DNA of 64,000 nt from Calliopum simillimum. Lineage: Eukaryota; Arthropoda; Insecta; Diptera; Lauxaniidae. Of the stretch, positions 56,938 to 64,000 are shown in pieces. The DNA is taken from contig OX638370.1 in the NCBI GenBank assembly GCA_951812925.1, positions 96,052,897-96,116,896 of the forward strand, read 5' to 3'. The stretch's first letter is position 1. Every line of letters begins with the position of its first letter. The notes under the pieces were generated by a model, which saw only the letters and a program-made list of their open reading frames with translations, did not search any database and was not told the origin of the DNA. The position numbers and the translations under genes were made by a program.

Positions 56938-58449
56938 ATGGCTCAACTTCTCATATTCCTGCTCACATTATACCAACTGCACTCATTGAGTTATAGCGAA
57001 ATACTTGATACGCAAAAATTTGCACTGAATGGGATAACAGAAAATGAAGACGACCTTAATGCTTTAGTACCCCCTAACCTTGACAGCCTTAATCCAGTAA
57101 CAAATCAAATTGATTTCCCACAAAGAACGCTTAGCAACTCCGAAATTGATGAGAGTAACGATGACGATACAACAAGTGCAACTACGGATGATATACCATT
57201 TGTGAAAAGTAGCCACGATCAAACTGAAGTAGAATTTCGACATCCTATATCTTCTGTCAATATAGACTATTCGAGAAATGTTATCATCCTCAAGTTTCGA
57301 AAAGAACCACCAAAACAACGCACTAAATTCGACATAGAACAGGAAGAGAAACGCAAAGCTTTCGAGAGAAATTTTATGCGTTTTGGGCGTTCTCCATCGC
57401 AAGACTTTATGCGTTTTGGCAAACGTCAGGTGGAAAGAATACCTTTTTGGAAGGGAGGCAATGATCATTCCTTCTACTATAAGGAACCACGTGAACGTGA
57501 ACGATCTGAACGCAGTCATGAGGGTATGCGCGATTCACGGGGTGATAATTTCATGCGTTTTGGGCGTTCACCAAAAGAAGACTTCATGCGATTCGGACGT
57601 GATCCAAAACAAGATTTTATGCGCTTTGGCCGTATGGACGATTTCATGCGCTTCGGTCGCAGTCCCAAAGATGATTTTATGCGATTCGGACGTAGTCCCA
57701 AAGATGATTTTATGCGCTTCGGTCGCAGCCCTAAAGAGGATTTTATGCGCTTTGGGCGTAGTCCCAAAGATGATTTCATGCGTTTCGGTCGCAGTCCTAA
57801 AGATGATTTCATGCGCTTCGGTCGCAGTCCCAAAGATGATTTTATGCGCTTCGGTCGCAGTCCTAAAGAAGATTTCATGCGTTTCGGTCGCAGTCCTAAA
57901 GATGATTTTATGCGCTTCGGGCGTAGTCAACCAGACTTTATGCGATTCGGTCGTAGTCCTCCAGATTTTATGCGCTTTGGACGTGATGATTTTATGCGCT
58001 TTGGTAGATCCCCTAGCGATTTTATGCGATTTGGTCGAACAGCTCCAAAAATTCGAAGACAATCAGACAAGAGTTCATTCATGCGTTTAGGACGACCAGA
58101 CAATTTTATGAGACTTGGGCGTAGTTCACAAGAATCATCAAACTTTATGAGATTTGGAAAGATGGATCAAAATTTCATGAGATTTGGTAAAAGTAACACA
58201 CCGAAAACAGTAGAAAATGGTAATGATGGCAACAGCACCGGTAAGATTGATAGTACACAGCAGACAAAGGCAAAAGAAATGGCACAGATATTAGAAGAAG
58301 GACAAGAAAAAGATTCACCAGATGAGACCAATCCCATGGACAAGGCAATCAAAGTTTTATATAATAATCAACAACAAGAAGTTGACGACAATTCAGATGA
58401 TGAGCATGGTATGGACTCTGATTATATTTTCGATGCACTAAGCGAATAA
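56938..58449 (+). CDS. FMRFa: FMRFamide neuropeptide precursor
   Basis: Secreted prohormone cut into amidated FMRFamide-like peptides that act through G-protein-coupled receptors on muscle, gut and neurons. Residues 1-20 ([20 protein letters not shown]) form a signal peptide, and an acidic spacer runs to about 140. Twenty-two peptide copies follow, each ending FMRFG or FMRLG then Arg, Lys or Lys-Arg; the Gly supplies the amide. They include [41 protein letters not shown], eight uninterrupted SPK[DE]DFMRF units, [30 protein letters not shown], two FMRL copies, and two final copies ending GK. A spacer (about 163-200) sits after copy 2, and an acidic tail after copy 22. Drosophila has 347 residues and 13 peptides, so this array is expanded. 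The start is the first ATG after the splice site, context CCAAATG. No intron interrupts the ORF, as in Drosophila. Overlapping ORFs in other frames are by-products of the repeats. Confidence 0.98.
   Translation: MAQLLIFLLTLYQLHSLSYSEILDTQKFALNGITENEDDLNALVPPNLDSLNPVTNQIDFPQRTLSNSEIDESNDDDTTSATTDDIPFVKSSHDQTEVEFRHPISSVNIDYSRNVIILKFRKEPPKQRTKFDIEQEEKRKAFERNFMRFGRSPSQDFMRFGKRQVERIPFWKGGNDHSFYYKEPRERERSERSHEGMRDSRGDNFMRFGRSPKEDFMRFGRDPKQDFMRFGRMDDFMRFGRSPKDDFMRFGRSPKDDFMRFGRSPKEDFMRFGRSPKDDFMRFGRSPKDDFMRFGRSPKDDFMRFGRSPKEDFMRFGRSPKDDFMRFGRSQPDFMRFGRSPPDFMRFGRDDFMRFGRSPSDFMRFGRTAPKIRRQSDKSSFMRLGRPDNFMRLGRSSQESSNFMRFGKMDQNFMRFGKSNTPKTVENGNDGNSTGKIDSTQQTKAKEMAQILEEGQEKDSPDETNPMDKAIKVLYNNQQQEVDDNSDDEHGMDSDYIFDALSE
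57658..57921 (+). repeat. 33-bp coding minisatellite, eight units
   Basis: Eight head-to-tail copies encoding R-SPK-[DE]-DFMRFG (11 codons). They differ mainly at synonymous sites (GAC/GAT, TTT/TTC, CGA/CGC) and by Asp/Glu at one position. Slippage or unequal exchange within the gene is the likely source. Confidence 0.95.
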
Positions 58450-58999
58450 GAAGGATGTATACGAAAATTAATGAACAACATTGAGGAATAGGTATACCAT
58501 ATAATCAAAATTAGATCAGGTTTTCTAGAAAACAAAATATATACAGAGAATTTAGGCACATTTTATTGTAAATATTAATTCAAATATATTTCCTATATAC
58601 GAATACAAGTATGATACGAGTATGTAAAAACATTACAGAAAGTTATTATTATCATTTGATATAAATGAACCAAAACTAGTCATCCATATACTTAGTTATA
58701 CATAGTTTTCATTTCACAGTGATCATAGTTTCTGAAAGAAATCAAAGTGAATTTTTAAGAGGGCTGGTTTAAAATTTCACTTCGATTTTCGCTACAGTGT
58801 GATTATATTATATTTTTTATAAAAAAATATAAAAAAATTAAAAACATTTTTATTTATTTTTGTATTATCTTCATAAAGACAACTAATTGTTGTTGTTCCT
58901 CTTATGATATAGTAAACATATGTATATTGTAATTGTGTATTAAATTGTAGCCAAAATGTTTTGGATATACTTATATATATGATTTATTAAACAAATAAA
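58450..58999 (+). terminator. FMRFamide 3' UTR with poly(A) signal
   Basis: AATAAA at 58994-58999, about 545 bp after the stop, with T-rich sequence downstream; a weaker ATTAAA is at 58939-58944. The first is the better 3' end. Confidence 0.6.
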
Positions 59000-59834
59000 T
59001 TGCAGCGAACGAAAAGTTACGAAAAACTTTGTTTTAATTATAACAATTTGGACAACTGAAAAAAAAAAGAACTGAAAAAAAAAACAATACCTATATTCTG
59101 AAAATCTGACTAAGAATAAGTTATATGTGTCTTACCGATTTTCTGCATCGGGTTGAATTTTTTTTTAATCGATTTTTAAAGTTTTTTATCCATGTGTTGA
59201 GTCGACAAGCTAAATTCTACGATACTTTCATCTGAGGTATATTATGTGTTCTGAAAACTTGTGCAGGATATTAAGAGGAATATTTATGTAGAAAACTTTA
59301 ACTCTCCATATTCCCCACAAATAGGTAATTTTTAACCGTTTCGTTCCGAGTACACGTATTAATATAAAATAAGAATTGCATCTGCCGAGATTTTTCATAA
59401 AACAACTTGGTTTTTATTTTATTATGATCTCAAAAGTGCTTGGAGTGAATCTTACGACATCTCAAATTTTTCAACTTGAGCCAAGGTATAGAAAAAAATG
59501 GTATCTGATACCTAACGTTAGTTATATATTAATTTTTTAGCTAAAATACGCACTATGTATAAGTATTTTCGAAATTTCACCAAAATGTAAAACTTTAAAA
59601 CCAAGTTTTGGATAAAACTTGTTGTCCCAAGGTCATATGTAAACTATATAAGACACATTTTGGTTTTTTTTTTTAATTGTGGAAAAAAAATAAGTTAATA
59701 AATTCATTTTTGTTAATGTTGTTATGAATGTAATTTAACTTTATTTAATTTATTTTAAGAAAATATAAACTCAAATAAAAAAAAAAAGAAATATTACTAT
59801 AGGTTGACTGCACACGAAACCACTGGTTGAAGAC
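59000..59834. other. Downstream spacer
   Basis: AT-rich. 59380-59450 recalls the arm of the 49171 foldback (GAGATTTTTCATAAA, TTTTTATTTTATTATGATC), a possible relic. No gene. Confidence 0.4.
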
Positions 59835-60349
59835 TACACTCAAAAAAATTTGTAGGTAAAGTAACAGTCAAAATTTACAGTCAATTTTGAATTTTACAGT
59901 TGTAGTTATTTTTACTGTAAAAATAGTCATTTTTCTATGAAAATACATTTTTGACTGTTCTTCGACAGTTATTTTTATTTCTACTGTGAAGGTAAGTAAA
60001 ATATATTTTGCAGTTAAATTTTACAGTCATTTCTAGAGATATAAAATGACGGAAATTTACGGTTTTTAACAGTCAAAAAAACTATTATTTTGAGGTCAAA
60101 ATCAGTCACATATCTAATACGACGCCAAAAAAGTATTAAGAATTATTACGCGACTTTAAAATTTTACCTTCAGCGCGGCCAAATAGTTTCCCTTTAAAAA
60201 ACTTTGATAAAATAAAAATTTTTTTATCTAAGTTAGCAAGTCTTTTCTTGTGTAAAAATTAATAAATTTGTTTATTTGTTTAAAAGACATAAAATAAGAT
60301 CTGTGAATTTTATTTTTAATTAATAAATTTCTCGATTAAGAGCCAGACA

Positions 60350-60453
60350 GGATAGTTGGGCAACTATCCGATTCTACATAGCGGCATAAGTGAGCGACCA
60401 CACGAGAGATTTGCTATACAAACTCAATTCAGACAAGATAGTTGCGCAACTAT
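60350..60453. repeat. Two ATAGTTG-CAACTAT palindromes 85 bp apart
   Basis: GGATAGTTGGGCAACTATCC (60350-60369) and ATAGTTGCGCAACTAT (60438-60453), each preceded by GACAGG or GACAAG. They may be subterminal sites of another insertion; GCGACCACACGA between them also occurs near 54460. Confidence 0.6.
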
Positions 60454-60814
60454 AATCATGAATTTTAATACATTTTTGTATTATTTTTTCATGCAACAAA
60501 GAACCTGCAACACCTGCATTCATCTGGTATAAGGAACGTTCTCACAAAGACTTGGCTAAGTTTAAAGTACAATGCCTACCGAATACGGAGGGACATCCTG
60601 GTACACATTTCTTCACAAAATATAGGTTGGTTGCTGTGTGTTTTTCAAATGTTGGCTGTGTGCGTAACACAACTCATTATAGGCGATGTTTAATTTGATA
60701 GAATTTGTTTTTGCTTAACGTTAGATTAGCGACTGTTAATATTTTTTTTTTAAACCTAGTTTGGTTTGTTAAGTTTTTAATTCTAAGAAAGACTATGCAA
60801 TCAAAAATGTCTGA

Positions 60815-61782
60815 ACGGGTCTACTTTCGGAGATATAGCCATCGGAAGATCTGGATATATCTTTTATAAAAAACGGTATAAGTTGAGAACCCCTGAATGC
60901 ATTTTAAAAATACTGATGTCATATTAAAGGTATTTTATCGGACTTTGTAATTGCTTTAAAAAATTTTTCAATTTGAGTCATAGTTTTCGAGATAGGACAA
61001 TTTTTCAAAAATTCACCCCATTTTTTTTCCCAAAAAAACCTTATTTTTCCCAAAAAATGTATTATTAACCTATAACTTTTATAACTAAATTAGAAAGCCC
61101 AATTTATTTCCTTTCATTTGATATGCAACATGTATCTGAAATTGCATCATTAATAAATTTCTATAGAAAAAAGCAAAAATAGACCAAATAATTTCCTTGA
61201 AACTAGGAACTTTTAACAAGAATGCCAGAACAACAACAACTTAACTACTACAACAACTCAATTTGGCTACCAAACTATGTATTGGATATATGATGGACTG
61301 ATCCTCGGCCGAAGGCCACCGCAAAGCCAGTGTTGGATTTTTGGGAGTTTTAAATTCTGAGCTGCGGCCGCAGGCCCTCCATTTACCCCTACTCTTATTT
61401 AAAATTACTGTTATTTAAGTAGTAGTAAAGTTGTTGTATTTGTTGTCTGTTCTGGCATTGTTGTTGTTAAAAGTTCCTAATTTCAAGAAAATTGATTTGG
61501 ATCATTTTTGTTTTTTCTATAGAAATTTATTAAAGATGGAAAAATAACGATTTTTTGGGAAAAAAATGGGGTGAATTTTTGAAAAATTCTCATATCTCGA
61601 GAACTGTCACTCAAATTGGAAAATTTTGTAGAGCAATTATAAAGTCCGGTAAAATACATTTCATATAACATCAATATTTTCAAAATCCATCCAGGGGTTC
61701 CCAACTTATACTGATTTTTATTAAAGATATATCCCGATCTTGCGATGGCAATATCTCCGAAAGTAGGTTCGACCCGAACTTT
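60815..61782. mobile_element. Nested large foldback, ~340-430 bp arms
   Basis: The left arm begins GGGTCTACTTTCGGAGATAT and the right arm ends with its near complement. They match through AGTTGAGAACCCCTG, AATTTTTCAAAAATTCACCC and TTTCTATAGAAAAAA to GAATGCCAGAACAACAACA. The short GC-rich centre (61305-61380) has GGCCGAAGGCC and GCGGCCGCAGGCC. Lies inside the 59837-62286 element. Confidence 0.88.
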
Positions 61783-62288
61783 TTGTTGTTGTTGTTGTAA
61801 TTAATTTCTAGAGCCCTATTTGGGCAAAACAAAAAAACAACAACAGTCGCTAAAGTAAAATTTTTCCTTTAAATATAAACTACACAAACTACTGTATTTT
61901 CAATAAATTTTTATAAAATGTAAGCTGCACTAGATGAATAAATCAATAAATAAAAAAAAAAAAAAAATTCGTTATTTAATTTTGACTTTAAAACAATTAA
62001 AATAACTGTAAATTACAGTTAATCTAGAAAAAACAGTAATTGAATTTTTGACTGTAAAACCATTTAAATAACTGCGATTTACAGTCATTTGATAAAAAAC
62101 AGTTTTTGTCATTTGACTGTAATTTTTGACTGTCGGTTGCAATAAATTGTAAAAGACAGTAAAAAAAAAAATGATCCACAATTTCCAGTTAAAATGACTG
62201 TAAATGTAATGGGAGTCTTTTTGACTGTTTTTACAATTGTTTTTACTGTTAAATTTGTTGTTTTTACCGTCATATTTTTTTGAGTGTA

Positions 62289-62930
62289 GTTATTAAAAGA
62301 CTACTTCACACCGCAACTAGCCCAGGACGGGTGTAAACATAATGCAGAAGGGGACAATTGAAATTTCTAAGGACATCAACAGACAAAAAAGAACAGTTGC
62401 TTGTATGCAAAAGGTATTGAAATCGGACAAGTAGTGGTTGGTAGTGGACTAGTTAATGAACTACACTTGAACTAGTCCGTTTGCTTGCAGGGTTATTTTT
62501 TATTTATTTTTATTTTTTGTAAGGAGTTACAGGAAACTTCAAAAATCGATTAAAAAAAAATTCGACCTTTCGATTGGTATATAATTTGATCCTTAAAAGA
62601 ATGAGTGTAATGTTTAAAAAATGCACTTTTAGTTAATCAGTACCTGGAGACCGATCCCTGTTCGGTCAACAATCTGATCTTATTATTTTAGTCAATGTTT
62701 TTATTCAAAGCTATTTTTTGTTATGAAACTTGTACCTTTTCACCTCTAACGGTCATGCTTTCAAAATGATAAATAAACCGATGAGAATAATAATAAGAAA
62801 AAACTCGGAAAGTATCGAATGGTATAGAAAAATATCAAAAACTCAAATGTTGTTTTTGGTGAAATAGAATGCCTTAAAATAAATAAATGGGATATGCCAC
62901 AAACCCAAAATATTTCGTCTTTTGTATGGG
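62289..62930. other. Spacer, no feature seen
   Basis: Contains GGACTAGTT/AACTAGTCC inverted pair at 62447-62481. No gene. Confidence 0.4.
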
Positions 62931-62934
62931 GGCT

Positions 62935-63230
62935 GAAGTATCTTATCTTCAAAGGATCATAACTCGGAAAATAAGAGTCCTATTGTAAAAATCCGTAAGG
63001 ATATTTTGATAAGGAAGATTGTGGCTATGCAATGCTATTAATAAAAAAGAATTTCACGTTTCCTTGTAGCTACGCTGTAAGACTGAACACAGCGTTTTCT
63101 TCTAATTCAAGCAAGGATATTTCAAAATCCTGCAGGTGTAATGAAAGTTCTGCAGTGGAGACGGATTCAGCGTCAAAAAGTACATAAGGCTGCATATAAG
63201 AATTAAAATGTTCATTTCATTTTTTTTTTT
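62935..63230. repeat. Dispersed repeat copy
   Basis: Colinear with 23701-24010 (see shared TCCTGCAGGTRTA-like and ATTCAGCG phrases). Non-coding. Confidence 0.7.
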
Positions 63231-63259
63231 TTTGTGCCTGAGTTATCAACCAAAATTTT

Positions 63260-64000
63260 TATTTTGATAAAAAGTGGGCGTGGCAATTATGGAACAAAGC
63301 CCACTTTTCATTATGCTTTAGATACTCATGATACCGATCCGCATACCAAATTTCATCAAAATATGTTGTACCATTTGTGACAAATAGCATTTAATTTGTT
63401 TTACTTGTATGGGAGGTTCCACGCACACTAACGATATTTTGCCCACTTTCAGATCATAGGTGCCTAATAGCAAGTAGACTCCCTACAGTTAAATTCAGAA
63501 AGATTGCTTTAGTTGTTTTCTTTTTATAGCGTATTATATTTTTTGTGGGCGGAGCCACGCCCTTCAACGTATTTTCCCAATATAGTGATAACATCTCCTA
63601 AATTATCATTAAAATTTTTGGAGTCATTTTTGAGTAATATTGAATTAAAATTTTCAATGGTTAAAAAGGGAGCGTGGTACTTCTTCGATACCGCCCACTT
63701 TTTGGTTATTAAAAGGCATTGATAAGCAGTATCTACATACCAAATTTCATTAAAATATCTTGTAACATTTACGAGAAATAGCATTTTACGTATTTTGCTT
63801 GTATGGGAAGTTCCACGCGCAAGGGCGATATTTCGCCCACTTTCAGATTAGAGATGCCCTATAGCAATTAGGCTCCTCACAGTTAATTTCAGTATGTTTG
63901 CTTTATTAGTTTTCTTTCTAAACCGTTTTACATTTTTGTGGGCGGTGCCACGCCCTTCAACGAGTTTTTCCAATATAACGACGTATTACATATTAATCCT
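63260..64000. repeat. Tandem array with ~386-bp unit, cut by window end
   Basis: TGTATGGGAGGTTCCACGC at 63408 and TGTATGGGAAGTTCCACGC at 63800, and TTTTGTGGGCGGAGCCACGCCC at 63541 and TTTTGTGGGCGGTGCCACGCCC at 63926, give a 385-392 bp step. CATACCAAATTTCATTAAAA recurs with them. It continues past 64000. The design resembles the 129-bp and 142-bp arrays, but the sequence differs. Confidence 0.85.

Larger units (their letters stand above)
59837..62286. mobile_element. CACTCAAAAAAAT-ended TA-target element, composite
   Basis: Ends CACTCAAAAAAAT and its complement with TA at 59835-59836 and 62287-62288. Both outer parts (59850-60110 and 61980-62280) are saturated with ACAGTCA / TGACTGT words in both orientations. 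The centre holds another, nested foldback and two palindromes (60350-60369, 60438-60453). 2450 bp; no transposase found. Confidence 0.82.

Noticed and set aside
57383..58090. 235-codon + strand ORF and long minus ORFs (57516-57878, 57568-58062) over the FMRFamide array
   Set aside because: Open only because a 33-bp repeat without stops is read in other frames; no independent signal.

Overview
The window is AT-rich nuclear DNA of a fly, probably a higher (brachyceran) dipteran with a large, repeat-filled genome. The anchor is one unmistakable host gene: a FMRFamide neuropeptide precursor on the + strand (56938-58449, 503 codons) carrying the [13 protein letters not shown] peptide known from Drosophila. 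The repeats fit the same placement: DINE-1/Helentron-like elements, several mariner lineages, DD41D and DD37E transposons, a Jockey-like LINE and hAT-type elements. The exact species cannot be read from the sequence.

Layout. 1-10 kb: decayed mariners (1-671, 2305-2997, 5156-6431), short TA-target elements with CACAGAG ends, a degenerate word repeat, and a DD41D transposon (7996-8907) inserted in unrecognised sequence. 10.9-11.8 kb: a CAA/CAG-rich, UTR-like block with splice-like ends. 12.1-14.8 kb: a TA-target element split by a Helentron whose interior is a 555-bp higher-order satellite. 16.7-18 kb: a mariner end split by another TA element. 18-20.2 kb: tandem arrays, the best with a 129-bp unit. 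20.4-28.3 kb: a Tc1-like relic, a second intact copy of the 12.1-kb element, foldbacks and a DD37E pseudogene. 28.6-29.3 kb: a TATA-type promoter with a strong splice donor downstream. 30-46 kb: foldbacks, LINE and RNase H relics, hAT-type elements, a mostly intact RT ORF (40845-42911) and tRNA-like modules. 46-56.9 kb: Helentrons, another mariner, a hAT-type element, then mostly featureless DNA. 56.9-59 kb: the FMRFamide coding exon, preceded by a clean 3' splice site and followed by a poly(A) signal. 59.8-64 kb: a composite inverted-repeat element and a tandem array running off the edge.

How it fits together. In Drosophila FMRFamide has one non-coding first exon, an intron, and one exon with the whole ORF; the 3' splice site just before this ORF fits that plan. 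No certain first exon was found. The TATA/donor pair at 28.9-29.3 kb is the best candidate and would imply an intron of about 27.6 kb swollen by transposons. Almost everything else is transposon debris. Its most unusual trait is that several unrelated non-autonomous families have interiors built from many copies of one short, family-specific word.
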